Made by a program: the position numbers and the translations under genes | Assembly: GCA_018894105.1 (NCBI GenBank) | Contig: CM032127.1 | Location: forward strand, 1,211,001 to 1,275,000 | Direction of reading: 5' to 3' | From: Jacaranda mimosifolia | Lineage: Eukaryota > Streptophyta > Magnoliopsida > Lamiales > Bignoniaceae | DNA: 64,000 nucleotides | Part shown: positions 23,527 to 35,311 of the stretch, piece by piece | Position numbering within the stretch: the first letter of the stretch is position 1 | Layout: the number at the start of each line of letters is the position of its first letter | Notes under the pieces: model-generated | The model's database searches: none | The model's input: the letters and a program-made list of their open reading frames with translations, nothing else | What the model was told of the DNA's origin: nothing

Positions 23527-23864
23527 TCGAGTGGCGTTAGCCCGTTTCTGTCACGAGCCTGGCATGTCTGAGGATTGGCTGATAAAAGGGCCCTAACTAC
23601 ATCAATATGGCCTTTAGCTGATGCCAAATGAAGCGAAGACGACTGCTGTGAATTAAGCTCACTTCTGAGCTGAGGTTTTATCCTAAAGATTTCCTTTACA
23701 AAATCAGTGTGGCCAAACATTGCTGCCACATGCAAAGGAGTCTCAGAGAAACAGTTAACTGAAACTCTATCAAGAATTAGCGGATCCTCCTTTAGCAGCT
23801 TTTGCAATGAAGTAACACTTCCTTTTGCAGCAGCTTCAAAGAGCTTAGTTTCAAGACTCTCCAT
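23427..23864 (-). pseudogene. Truncated ankyrin exon 1 fused to repeat R/S, copy F
   Basis: From ATG 23864 the frame follows exon 1 of the family through three ankyrin repeats to RDRNGLTPL. At about 23526 it runs into repeat S and reads roughly 32 unrelated residues before a stop at 23427, 145 residues in all. The last two repeats of exon 1, the intron and all of exon 2 are absent. With no PGG module it lacks the membrane part. The 5' flank is type P1. It is most likely a pseudogene; a short soluble ankyrin protein cannot be excluded if the locus is transcribed. Confidence 0.8.
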
Positions 23865-23895
23865 CTCTTCTGGTTGGACTCAATCATCATTTTGC

Positions 23896-23932
<37 letters not shown>

Positions 23933-24319
23933 TCAAAATTCGTAGAGATTGCTTGTGATTATTACTATAGGACGTATCTGTGCCTGAAAGGCAAATGCAA
24001 GTATATTTGATTTGGAAGAAACAGCAACCCATTGGCAGATTACAAATCAGATAAATATTCATGCAACTATTTTAATAGAAACTGGATTATCGGCTCCGGC
24101 ATGTTGGTCTTTTGGATATAATTTTCGGAAGATAATGCAAATAAATTAACGTCATCGCTAAACTAGGACGAAAGCAGGGAGTTGACTAACAAACAATAGG
24201 TTGTGAGATATAATATGACATACGTCAGTTTCACTTGAAGGTGGAAATGATATAATTTGATCAATTTGAGATAGCGCTACTGTATTTCTTCGTTTTTTTT
24301 ATATATATGTTGAGTTTGA
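23865..24319. promoter_or_regulatory. 5' flank type P1 of fragment F
   Basis: Similar to 4726-5242 and 47700-48190. It contains an (AT)n microsatellite near 23897-23933. No gene. Confidence 0.5.
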
Positions 24320-24545
24320 GCAAAGGCCGTCTGATTCTGCATTGTTGCTACATGTAATGGAGTCTTATTGGGACTTGTACATGAAACTCTATCAAAAAGC
24401 AATGGATCTATTTGGAGTAATTCTTGCAGAGCCCTCTGATCCTCCTCTTCTCAGCCACCCCTGCATGGCTTCTTTCCATCTATTTCTGCCCCTTTTTCAC
24501 ACACAAGACATCCACAGAAGTCCTTTAATTCCCCATGTATAAATC
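24320..24545 (-). pseudogene. Fragment of divergent ankyrin exon 1
   Basis: About 225 bp matching the 5' part of the divergent pseudogene at 1770-2438 (compare 2258-2515), covering the first ankyrin repeat. It is followed by the same 3'-flank sequence found at 2520-3248. The pair 'divergent fragment then standard gene' occurs at both 1770-4725 and 24320-27627, so the two loci were copied together. Confidence 0.75.
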
Positions 24546-25271
24546 ATGTTGGTTTGTGAATGTCATTTGATTGACTTTGAAATATTCAGGGAAGACTTTG
24601 CAAGAAGACTTCCCCATGAGGTTTTATTAAGCGAAGTTACTCGGAAACCACCTGAGGCTACATCAAAAAATATGTTCAATCTGAAATTACTAGGTAATAA
24701 CCCAAGGTAGTAAGGTACCAGTGGTGCCCAATTGCTCATATGTAAAAACTGTCACAGTGGTTGAATTTATTCCTCCGACTTTGACAGAGCTAGAACTACT
24801 ACTTTATGTTTTCGGAACAGAAAGCGATTGACTCGACACTACCCTCGGTGTGACCACAGGTAGCATCTATGGTTTTTTATGACTAGTTTCGTGTGTTAAC
24901 GCGTTGGACCTTGTGAACAACCATTATTTGGGATGAAAGTCCTCTTGTTAGGTGATGAGTAAATTTCAGTTGAAGGTTAAAATCATGTAATATGATTAAT
25001 TGGAAGTTTGGACAATGCTGCATTTCTTTAACTGTCTGTATACTGTTTCAAAGGCCAAGAGGTGGATATTGACTTTGATGTGGACAAGACTGATGAAAGT
25101 AATCTTGCATTTTGAGTTTTGGGCAAATCTTGAAGCCAATATTAAGTTCCCTTGAGCTTACATTTCACATTACACAGTACACACTTCTGTTAATCTGATA
25201 CACAGTACACAACTACGACTTACAACAGCTTCACATATGGAATTGCACATTTGAAAACAACTACAGCAGTT
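24546..25271. repeat. Shared 3' flank of copy G
   Basis: Collinear with 2520-3248. Presumed 3' UTR and downstream sequence of the gene at 25272-27627. No gene. Confidence 0.7.
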
Positions 25272-27627
25272 TTAAACACTGACAGTGCTCACAAGAAGTG
25301 CTGAACCTTCAACCATCCTTCTCGTCCTTCTCCTCCGTGTTTTTCTCAGCTTTTTAACCAGCTTCACGATCAAACGAATCGTATGGCCAATGAGGAGGAG
25401 AGCCATCAAGCCGAGCCACAAAATTACCACGAATCCTATCGCACTCAAAAGCGAGTATTTTGTGGCTTCTGCCAGAGTGGGTGTCACTGTCAACCGTTTT
25501 GTGGCTTCTGCCTGAGTGGGTGTCAACAGTGTTATGGACGCAAGATAAGTAAGGGCGATTGCTGTGATCGCAATCCATGCGATCACCAAAAGTATCCACA
25601 TAAAAAATCTGCGCCTTAAGGGCAATCCACTCATCAGAAGTAATATAATGCTGAGAGATGCAATGAAGCTCGTTGTGTCGTAAATGTAAAATGTAACGTA
25701 TGCTCTAGGATAGTTATGCGCCAGTACTGAAAACCCTGCCCGATGAGGATCAGCCGCAGGTTTGCCTTGTGAATCGACCAATTTATCGTCTTGCCAGACA
25801 CCACTTGGAGGGTTAACTCCAACTTGAAAAGCCATTGTGGCAATAAGTGAAGCCACAACCATCAGGGCACCTTTCTTTCTCTCAAGCCACCTATCCTGCT
25901 CTTTGAATGACCTCACCAAGATATTCCTTGGATAGGTATTTAGTTGTGGTATATTAGTCTCCGAGGTTCCAAAACCTCCAGCGCGTCTAAGGGACTCTTC
26001 GATTTCTGAGTCCCTCAAATCCCTTCTGCTTTGAATCAGAATGTCGACTGCTGTCATCCCATTAAGATTCAGGGCATTCACTTCAAGTGCAGCCACAGTC
26101 AGCAAGAAATTGATGGTCTGTTAAAGAGATTTTTCAACATTAAATTGTTAGGGAAATTTAACAAATAATACCGTATGTGTTTGTGCCTTGTGCAAATATA
26201 TAATTAAAATATAAAAATATATAAAATTATGTAATACGAAATAACTTTCAAAGAAAGTAATAGAAAGCCTACCTAAACAAAAAATAAAAAATGTATTGGC
26301 TGTGGCCTATTGCTCCAACAGTCTCTTTAATGTAATATTGTCCCTCACACGGTGCTAAAAGGCTTCTGGTAATTAACCTCCCAAGATATAATAACTCTCC
26401 TCCCGTCTAAAGTAGCTCTCCTCCCGTCTAATGTAGCACTCCAATAGAACTGAACTATCGAACTTTACTAACTTAGAACTTTTTTTCAATGGATAGTGTA
26501 TGAGTATGTAATGTAGTGAGACAAAATGCTAGTATGTATACTTCTCATTTTTCAATCATTTTGGTTAGTTTCAAGCACTCCTATTTATAATTCTGCAATG
26601 CAATTTGTTGACGAGACATGATTCTTGACAAGAATCATAATTCTTTCTTTTAAAAATACAACTATAGGACAAAATTCCGTAGTTTTACTCTTTTAATGTA
26701 GAGTCACAACTCCTCTAAAAAATTAGGACCTCAAGTCATAACTTTAGTTTTTGAGCTAACTTTTTTATAAGAGTGTGTCCATTGGGATGTGTTAAAATGA
26801 ACTTTAATTATTTTATTTATACACCAGCACTCTTTTTCCCAAAGTGGGTAAACTCGTTCTACCCACTAAAATATCCTTAAATTATTTCTCAATTTAAATT
26901 TAATTTTCTTATTCAAATATTTGATTTTGGCATATAAATATGCTAAATATGCCAAATATTACATAAATAACATACATTACAACAACTTCCACCATTAACA
27001 TACGGCGGAAGTCAGTTATAAGTGGACATCAGAGATTTTGGCCATATTTACCTCAACTTGCTTATCAGCGACAGCTAAATGCAGGGCAGTATTTCCATCA
27101 GCATCTTTAGAGTTTGTGAACTCGGGCTCATCTATTGTCTTCACAAGGAACTTCAAAGCCTCCAGCTGATAGTATTTGACACACAAATGAAGAATATTCT
27201 CTCCCCTATAGACCATCAATTGGGCTGCATCAGGTTTGGCTCGAAGCAACATCTTCTTGACTTCGATCCGGCCTTTGAGTGCTGCTAGATGGAGTGGCGT
27301 TAGCCCGTTCTTGTCACGAGCCAGGCACGTCTGAGGATCAGCCGATAAAAGGGCCCTGACTACATCAACATGGCCTTTAGCTGATGCCAAATGAAGCGGA
27401 GATGACTGCTGTGAATTCAACTCACTAGTGAGCTCAGGTTTTATCCTTACGATTTCCCTTACAAAATCAGTATGGCCCAACATGGCTGCCACATGCAAAG
27501 GAGTCTCAGAGAAACAGTTAACTACAACTCTATCAAGAACTAGTGGATCCTCCTTTAGCAGCTTTTTCAATGAACTAACATTCCCTTCTGCCGCAGCTTC
27601 AAAGAGCTTAGTTTCAAGACTCTCCAT
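25272..27627 (-). CDS. Ankyrin-repeat PGG membrane protein, copy G, LTR in intron
   Basis: Exon 1 is 27627-27052 (576 bp) and exon 2 is 26117-25272 (846 bp), giving 473 residues, the longest of the family here. The 934-bp intron keeps donor GTAAAT and acceptor AG. Its extra length is a solo LTR (26146-26963). Ankyrin signatures match copy B. The motif is NPPSG. The loop between helices 3 and 4 reads LTPTQAEATKR then VTPTLAEATKY, a product of a 39-bp in-frame tandem duplication near 25470-25530. No coding lesion is seen, so function depends on whether the enlarged intron is spliced. The 5' flank is P2-like and leads into block X2. Confidence 0.9.
26146..26963 (-). mobile_element. Solo LTR in the intron of copy G
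   Basis: An 818-bp insertion starting TGTTAGGGAAATTTAAC and ending CCAAATATTACA, flanked by taaat on both sides (26141-26145 and 26964-26968). The uninterrupted intron can be read in copy E (near 21795). On the minus strand an attataaatagg box near 26582-26593 suggests that orientation, the same as the host gene. It contains a short tandem repeat of ctctcctcccgtctaa (about 26397 and 26418). A Copia-type origin is a guess. Confidence 0.9.
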
Positions 27628-29000
27628 CTTTTCTGATAGGACTCAATCAGCATTAATGTTGGTAGACATTACTTGTGATAATAAATATATTGCTAATATC
27701 TAATATAAACGTGTGGTGTGAGTATTGGCGTGTCCGGTCCATGGTTCTAAGTCAAATTCTAAGTCAAAGCTACCCAAACACTGGGGCAACACGCTGCATC
27801 TATTTTCGATTTAGATTCTTTATTTTAATTTATATTTCATTCTTTATTTTATTATATGAATACATGACACATATGTTAAATACTTTTTTATAAAAATAAT
27901 TAATTAATAATTAAATATACCTTTTATATATATATATATATAAATAATTATATTAAAATAAAAAATAAACGACAACATGTTATAGAAAATCCAAAGTGAT
28001 CTTCTTCCACCTTTCACCGAAGACTCCCGATATACGGTTGACTCGTTGTCTTTGTCCTTTAGTACTTTCCACCTCGTGCTCCGATAATCTTATCACATTT
28101 GCTCTTTTATTTCATTTACTCATTCACTCCATGATTGAATGTCACAATACCAATTAAAGGTTAATAATTAATGGTCATATTATTATTTCAATGAAATCCT
28201 GAGAAGACAAATCTCAATTTGAAAAAAATAAAAATATTTAATATAGGAGATTCTTGACGTGTGAGAAAGTCAACAAGAAATAGTATGATATGGAATGGGA
28301 AAAATCAATTCTTGACGTACGTGTGAGAATACAATACAATGTATTTTCAAATATAAAATCCAAAATTTTAGTTCAAAACATGAACGTACAATTGCTAAGT
28401 AAAATATGATTCAAATTTGTGAAATAAGACCGTCATAAATTTAAAGAAATATATCATTATGTGGTAAATTTATTTTAGAAATTTGTTAGTATATGCTTCA
28501 TCATTAATTAATTTTGTAAAGAAAATAAAGTGTGTCAAGTAACTAATTTTATGATAAAGTTTTTGTCACGGATCGAAAATCATTATGAAATTTGTGACGG
28601 ACTCTTCATATTAATACACATTCTTCATATCCATCACATGTATCATTACTAATATATATTTTTGCTATTTTTTTAAATTCATTAGTAATTCATCAAAAAT
28701 CCATCACAATTATTTTTAAAATATGACAAAATTCTCTTTGTCACAAATCTTCTATTAATAAAGGAGTATTTTCTTATAGTGATTATTTCTGTTATCAAAA
28801 CACTTTTTCAATACTAACCAATCATAATTTTATCATTTGTAAAGATATATAATTTTTATATGTTATAATAGTAACTTTGACTGTTCACCTAGTTAGGGCC
28901 CACCACTTGTGAACATTATAGAATAAGAATGTTGCAAAAGACTATTATTAATTTATTAGGATATTTAGCCTTCATTATTCTGAAGTTGCGTGGAACTTGA
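27628..29000. repeat. 5' flank of copy G and block X2
   Basis: Bases 27628-27790 resemble the 5' flank of copy K (52385-52510; landmark aaacgtgtggtgtgag). Bases 27985-28870 are collinear with X1 (8985-9800) and X3 (57390-58230). No gene. Confidence 0.6.
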
Positions 29001-29779
29001 CTTGCAACTATTAGTAGGATTTTTAACCTTCATTATTCTGAAGTAGCGTGGAAATTGACTTACTTTCGTCTTCAGAAGTTGTAGCAAAATTTGCCTATGC
29101 CAAGAAACTTAAGAGGGCCTTCTTGAGTTTGCTCAAGCAAGAATTCTACATTGCCTTCTGTTGTTGCTTTCTACAGCTCTTTTTCCAGGGCTTTTTTCTT
29201 GACTTTTTGGGCGTAGAATTCTACAATTACACCATATAAGTCCAGCTTATTATTTTGTTAATTATTCAGAAAATGTTATGAGGCCACAAGCCACCTTCAA
29301 TGTCGTAATAGAGCAAAAATGCTCTCTTGCCATCAAGAAATGCATGAAGTGGCCTAAATTGAGGCATGCATTTTGGCTAGTCATGGACCGTTACAAAGAA
29401 TACGCTCGCATGCAAGACTGTGAGTCTCAGTGACCGTGAACATTGTAAAAAGGCAAATGCGCCTAAAATTGTTATGTATTTAAATATTTATGTTAGTAAT
29501 TTTATGGATCGAAATGGGTAATGCATCATCAAAAATACTCAAGGTGCATAATGATGGGTTGAAAGTACGGACAAAAATGAACTTCCAACACAAACTCTTT
29601 TCTTGATATAATAAAAGTAGAGGAGGGGCGGTCAATGTAGCAACTCTCTCGGAGCGTTATCATAAGAGTCCCTATCCACTGTGGAATGTCCGATTCGAGC
29701 CATAACTACTGTTCAAAGAACGAGCCCATCAACACAGCTCTACTGAAGCATTAGTCAGCCGAGGCCCATCCACCACAGA
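29001..29779. repeat. Block X2: single R unit and S segment
   Basis: One complete R unit (about 29001-29300), the single-copy counterpart of the array at 58363-60537, followed by segment S. A short frame at 29048-29239 crosses R but is not supported as a gene. Confidence 0.65.
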
Positions 29780-31486
29780 TAGGGGTGTGCATTCGATTAA
29801 AACCAAACAATTCGATCGGTTAGCCGAAATTTTTGATTTTTTGAAAATCATAATCGAAAACCGAACTAGACTAGGTTCGATTTTGGTTCTAATCGAAACC
29901 AAATCGATTATAATCAAATTTTTACCGAAATCAAAAAACCAAAAAAATCGATTAAAATAAAAACCGAACAGAGGGAATATATATATATATATATATATAA
30001 AACTTGTTTTTTGTACCAAAAAAGTGTGATAAAAGTTTGTTTAATAAAAAAATTGAATTGGGTTACTTATTCTTTTAGTAACAAAAAATTTATTCGATAA
30101 AAGTATATCAATAAAAATATTTATTTTTAGGTGAAAATATTGAATTAGATTACCTTTTTTTTTGTATATTGAAAATATTTATTTTGATAAAATTATAATT
30201 TATCTATTGTAAATAAATACATTTAAAATATTATAAATTTAAGAAGATAAATAAATATTTTAATTATTTTATGTCATAAAAATTTTAGTACACACATTAA
30301 GTGTGCTAAAATTACTGGCTTATAACCGCTAAGCCAGATGCATGCGATTTTTGCATATTCAAATCTTAACTACCAAGGTCGGATAACGAATTAAATCTTA
30401 AACTTAGTCTACTAAAATTAAATAGCTAATTAATTCAATGGCATCATATTATAGATTGTGGATTTGTAAATTTTGTGAAAAATACAATTTTAACCTTATT
30501 AAATCATAATTTATAGAGAATAATTTTGGAATATTGATAAAATTTATATCCAAACTATCTTTTTTATGTTGAATTGTCCAATTTATCTTCAAACTATATT
30601 TTCAATTTTTGTTGTAGGAATAATTGAAAGGACAAACTATGTAAATGAACAAAAATAACTTCTATTTTAGACACAGAACGATTTTTGTTTTTATAGTAAT
30701 ATGGATAAAATCTTTATTGGTCAATAGATGCAATATACTACTACTATCACCACAAGAATAGCCGAATAGAATTCAATTCCTTATCCCTTAGTTTGCAATT
30801 TAAATTGAAATTTTAATTTTACCCATCAACATACCCTATAATATCTATAAGTTTAATTAACTAATTAAAAGAAAAAAATTAACTTTCTTTTTATATAACA
30901 TTTTTTGCTCTTTAAATCATAATCAACTATTTTTTATATGTAATGTGTATTAGTTCATATAATAAAAAAAAATTATGTAATTGTGTCGTTTGAGTTAGAA
31001 AAAATGTTATTTTTTTTCCTTTTTGTGTCATAACTATTCATGTTTTTATATGTCATATATTAATATCTATACTATTTATAAAGCGTGGGGTTCTTAATAA
31101 CTATTTTGATATATTTAGTAATAAAAAAATAAAATCAATTATATTTTATAAGATAAAGACAATATAGTTTTATTTTCTCTTCTCCAATTTTACTTCTTTT
31201 TTTCCAAGTATTTCACCTTATCAAAAATTTCCTTTTATTTTTCCCAAAAACTTAGAAATGCATTAACATTTATATTATTTGAAAATTTATATTTATTTAT
31301 TTTAGACTTAAAAAATTTAATAAAAAAATATGAAATAAAACTAAAACTAGTAGCACTTGAATAATAAAATTTTATAACCGAATCGAACTGATTTTTTTTT
31401 ATTTTTGATTCAATTTTGGTTAATCGAGTTTAAAAAAAAAGAAAAAAACCTAGTTTGATTCGGATTTTTTTGTTTTAACACCCCTA
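29780..31486. mobile_element. hAT-like non-autonomous element (X2 copy)
   Basis: Starts TAGGGGTGTGCATTCG and ends TGTTTTAACACCCCTA, flanked by accacaga on both sides (29772-29779 and 31487-31494), a perfect 8-bp target duplication. X1 keeps the empty site near 12112. Subterminal regions are full of aaccga-type motifs, as in hAT elements. At 1707 bp it has no transposase frame. The copy in X3 (61005-62840) sits at the same site, so insertion preceded the X2/X3 duplication. A 3' fragment is at about 49920-50372. Confidence 0.85.
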
Positions 31487-31879
31487 ACCACAGAGACGAT
31501 TGATTTACGGACTACTACCGCAAGCAAATCCAAACTCGTAACCTCCTTGTAGAAAGTAATGGATCATATCCAATTAAACTACTACTTTGATGTAATTTTC
31601 TACGCAAACTCAAATAATAGTTATTTTGATCTAAAATCTACAAAAGCGAAACTATTGGGCTTATTCGCCCATTCTGGAATTGTACTTGTATAGTTCAATA
31701 CGAGCCAAATTCCCAACCCACATAAAGTTTTGCTTGGCGTTGCATTAAATCATCAAACCACTATTGGATCCCACAAGATCCATCTTTTCCGTCTATTTTT
31801 TATTTGTTGGATTCGGTTTTTGGGCTTTTCTTTTTCCAGGGATAGATCTATTTCAGAAATGCTTCTTCTAGTCTTATAA
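31487..31879. repeat. Block X2 spacer
   Basis: Collinear with 13677-14012 and 62841-63183. No gene. Confidence 0.55.
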
Positions 31880-32590
31880 AATGCTGCCAATAAATTAGAT
31901 TTTAATTCGAATTTGATCTAAATTTTATATAAATTTTAAAATTTTTAATTAATTAAAATATTCGATGAATCAAATTTGATTATAAATATTCTTAATCTAA
32001 AACAAATAAATCGAATATAAAATTAAGCAATCCAATCAGTTAAATATTCAAATTCGAACTTTAATATTTTTTATTAAATTAATGCTCTTATATATAATAT
32101 TAATAAAAAATTTAAAATAAAATTTATATATTATATTGACCTAATATCTATATTAATATCTATATTATACTATTAATATTGAGTCTTTAACCTGAAAAAT
32201 AAAAAAGGATATTGATAAAATGTCAAATATAATAATATATAATAATTTATTTATGCATTAATATAATATGAAAATAGGAATTTAGTATTCAAATATTTAA
32301 CTTTTAGACTAATATATAATAAAAAGTTGTTAAAATTTAAATATGACATATGTTTCTTTATAAATATAATATTTTTATAAAATTCGAAAGGAAAAAAATA
32401 AAAAAATTAATAAAAAAAAAATCAGACCATATTTTTTAATCAAATTTCAAATATTCATCGAATTCGAATATGGTACTAACTAATAAAGATCCTATACGAT
32501 TTTAGGGCAAATTCGAATATAAATTTTGATAATCAAATTTAAATTCAGATATGACAGATCCGATCATAATTCAATCCGTTGACAGCCCTA
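31880..32590 (-). mobile_element. hAT-type MITE (X2 copy)
   Basis: In opposite orientation to the MITE at 12252-13676. It ends GTTGACAGCCCTA with a degraded inverted counterpart ATGCTGCCAATAA at the start. Flanks tcttataa / ccttacat are a decayed 8-bp duplication; the empty site is seen near 13945. The same insertion is in X3. Confidence 0.75.
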
Positions 32591-32983
32591 CCTTACATTA
32601 TGGGGAACACCAAGATGATATACATTTCAAAAACAAAATCAAAATAATATATTCAAAATAAATAGATGATAAATTCAATAAAAATTCAAAATTGAATTTC
32701 AACACAATTGTAATTATAAGAAAGCTTGAAAGAATATTACAAAGTTATATTGGGGTTCTACAAGTTTTTACTAACCTAATTTGAATTTAAAAATTCAATC
32801 CTGAACTTAAACAAAAGAAAATACATGCCCAAAGAATCGAAACTAGTCTAATATTTTTTTTTCTAAAGTCAAATCTTGTTCTGAATTAGTCTGTTTAAAT
32901 GCTAGACTCACTATAATCATTAAAATACAATAGAAAAGAATAAAAGAAAGAAAAAGTGAAGGATCAAAATTTCAAAATTCGAA
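32591..32983. repeat. Block X2 spacer into repeat U
   Basis: Matches 13950-14010 plus 14860-15060 of X1 and 63848-64000 of X3. From about 32892 it enters repeat U. Confidence 0.55.
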
Positions 32984-33100
32984 GCCAAGTGGTCTATGGA
33001 TCAATGGTGTAAGTCTTTCACATAATGTGGAATATCAAGAGTTCGAATTCGAAGAAACTCCTAATGTACCTGCATGTATATAAATAAATAAAAATAAATA
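32984..33100 (+). mobile_element. tRNA-derived SINE
   Basis: A 117-bp insertion in repeat U; copies at 1-300 and 16262 lack it. It has an A-box-like tggtctatggatcaatgg region, a B-box-like gagttcgaattc, and ends in a taaataaa-rich tail. Flanking aaaattcga / aaaatccga is the target duplication, with one mismatch. The second family member is at 62090-62197. Confidence 0.8.
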
Positions 33101-33700
33101 AAAATCCGAGGGGCCATACAAAAAAGTACAAATAAAAAGGGTGCTCCTGCCCACAAAGATCCCTTTGTTCCTCATCATGAGTGACCAACAGCCCGCAGCC
33201 GCCCACCGCTGGTGAGATTTTGGACAGTCGAGGTACAACTCCCGTGTCCAGTTTAATAATATTTTTGGAATAAATTGATTGAATACATTTACGGCCCATT
33301 TGTTTATGTTTTCCACACTCATTTTTATTTTCAACACAAAGTAAAAATAAAAAATTATTATTTTTCTATTCATTTTTACCTAAAATATTACTTCTTTTTT
33401 TTTTAATTTTTTTCTAAACATATCCGATCATCATACTAATATATTAATCAAATTCAAATTTGATTTGAAATAAAGTACCTACTAATATTTTAAAATTAAT
33501 AAAATATACAAAAATTTTACAAAAATAAATCTATTTAAATATAAATATATATATAAATCAACTAATTTTTCAGCCTTATACTTACACTAGTCATTGTTTT
33601 CCAACAAAATATTTAAATACAATTTCATTTTTCATTTTCAAATCATAACTACTTTTCTAAAAATAAAAATCACCCATGAAAATATATCAAACGGGTTGTT
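33101..33700. repeat. Repeat U remainder and MITE-like element (X2 copies)
   Basis: Bases 33101-33295 continue repeat U. Bases 33296-33700 are the counterpart of the MITE-like element at 16617-17031 (CCATTTGTTTATG ... ATATCAAACGGG). No gene. Confidence 0.5.
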
Positions 33701-34077
33701 AGGGCAATACAATTTGTTATGTTTCATTTTCATTTTCAGCTATTTTTACTATTTAAAAATAAATTATCGGCAACTTATCATCATTTTTATCAATGTTTCA
33801 ACTTATTTTCATATCAAAATATGTATTTCAATAATACACATATCTTCTCCCAATAACATATATCTATTGTCTCTTCTGTGATATTATTATCTCTCTTCAC
33901 GTACAACCTATTAAAATCCTACATAATTATTACGTTCCCAACAAATTATCTAAATACAAATTTATTTTCAACTTATTTACTTTAACTAATTTTTCAAAAT
34001 TTTAAAATATTAAAAATAAAAATTGTAAATAAAAACACAACCAAATTCCCTATTGGTTTATCTAGAATGACGGAGTC
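33701..34077. other. AT-rich spacer
   Basis: Includes phrases similar to 17450-17760 but no clear element. I see no gene. Confidence 0.35.
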
Positions 34078-34786
34078 AACCCATTTAATTTTATGGCAGA
34101 AATGGATAAGCCTCCATGGATGCCTGGTAAGAAATATTTTACCTCTTCAATAATTCAACGATAAGTATTCAGTCCCACTGTCTTCTTCGTTATTACAACT
34201 GATAACCCCATGAAGTAAAATTCTCGAAACACCAACTGACACGAGTCCATGTCCCTCTGATTCGCCAAACCCTGAGAAAAAGTTTCCCCAATCTATGACC
34301 CCTTGAGACACACAGGGTTGCGCCACCCTTCTCTTTTCTTCAGTAATATATATGTCAAGAAAACTCCACTTTTCTTGAAACCCTTTCATCGGATTTTCTC
34401 AAGAACTATAGATCTTCTTTTCTTAGATGAAAACTATTTCCAAATGGTCAGCATCCGGTTTCTGGTGAGGAAATGCTGGAGCTCTTTGTGCTGACTCACT
34501 ACAAGCGCCAAAAAACACTAGCTTTATCCAATATATAAGCACCCGCATACATAAAGATTGATTTTTGTATCATATGATCTAGGCCCGGTTGAATACTCCA
34601 AAAATTAGGAAAAGGGTTCGTCTTAGTTTAATGATTTTCCAGAGTTCCAAGATTTTTCTTTTTTAGTTTCGTTCTATATATAGACTGGTAGCTTGGTGTG
34701 TTATGTTATTCTAGGAGCTAAATAGTTTTAGATTTTTTTGAGGGGGAAGAGTAGATTTTTGTTTAAAGAACTTGAAAGTGGCGAAG
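34078..34786 (+). promoter_or_regulatory. 5' region of the mitochondrial carrier
   Basis: Collinear with the orphan region 20090-20625. A TATATATAG box (34675-34683) stands about 105 bp before the ATG at 34787, a plausible spacing for a plant promoter and leader. Confidence 0.55.
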
Positions 34787-35311
34787 ATGAGTTTAAGTGC
34801 TGAAGAGGATGATTCAGCATCAGAGATCCATCTTCCTGCTGATGTAGATTGGGAGATGCTTGACAAATCCAAGTTTTTCTTCTTCGGGGCTGCTTTATTT
34901 TCAGCTGTTTCCGGGACGCTTTACCCGATTGTTGTGTTGAAAACCCGACAGCAAGTGATGTTGAATGCGATTCCATGTTTCAAAATGGCGGCATCAATTT
35001 TCAGGAGCGAGGGATATCGGGGTTTTTACTCTGGTTTTGGTACTTCTCTTATGGGAACTATCCCGGCCCGGGCCCTATATATGGGCGCACTTGAAGTTAC
35101 CAAGAGTAACATAGGCAATGTTGCTGGTGTTCAGCCAGGGCTGTCCGAGGGCTCGGCCTCAGCTGTTGCTAATGCTGCTGCTGGACTAAGTGCAGCTATG
35201 GCTGCACAGTTAGTTTGGACACCAATAGATGTCGTGAGCCAGCATCTAATGGCCCAAGGAGGTGGTTCTAGTCCAAGTTCTAACCATGCTTGTGAACTCT
35301 CGGGGTTCTAA
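34787..35311 (+). pseudogene. Truncated mitochondrial carrier (SLC25A44-like) with LTR-derived tail
   Basis: An open frame of 174 residues from ATG 34787. The N-terminus (MSLSAEEDDSASEIHLPADV) and the phrases DKSKFFFFGAALFSAVSGTL and YPIVVLKTRQQ resemble plant solute carrier family 25 member 44-like proteins, which sit in the mitochondrial inner membrane. A second signature, TPIDVVSQHLM, starts carrier repeat 2. Full-length relatives have three repeats and roughly 330-350 residues, so more than half is missing. The final ~10 codons and the stop align with LTR sequence at about 39083-39120, not with a carrier, so the frame crosses a breakpoint near 35280. There is no frameshift upstream of it. 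It may be transcribed but should not work as a carrier. Confidence 0.85.

Noticed and set aside
25285..25619. Plus-strand open frames over ankyrin exon 2 (also near 22258-22698, 46312-46563 and 51010-51222)
   Set aside because: They lie antisense to conserved PGG coding sequence, recur at the same place in each paralogue, and have no family resemblance; they reflect the codon use of the real strand.
29048..29239. 63-codon frame across the R unit
   Set aside because: It is not kept open in all seven units of the array or in the X1 copy, so there is no sign of coding constraint.
30310..30345. tRNA-like A-box phrase on the minus strand (tggcttagcgg)
   Set aside because: No B box follows at the right distance and the sequence is part of the hAT-like element in both X2 and X3.
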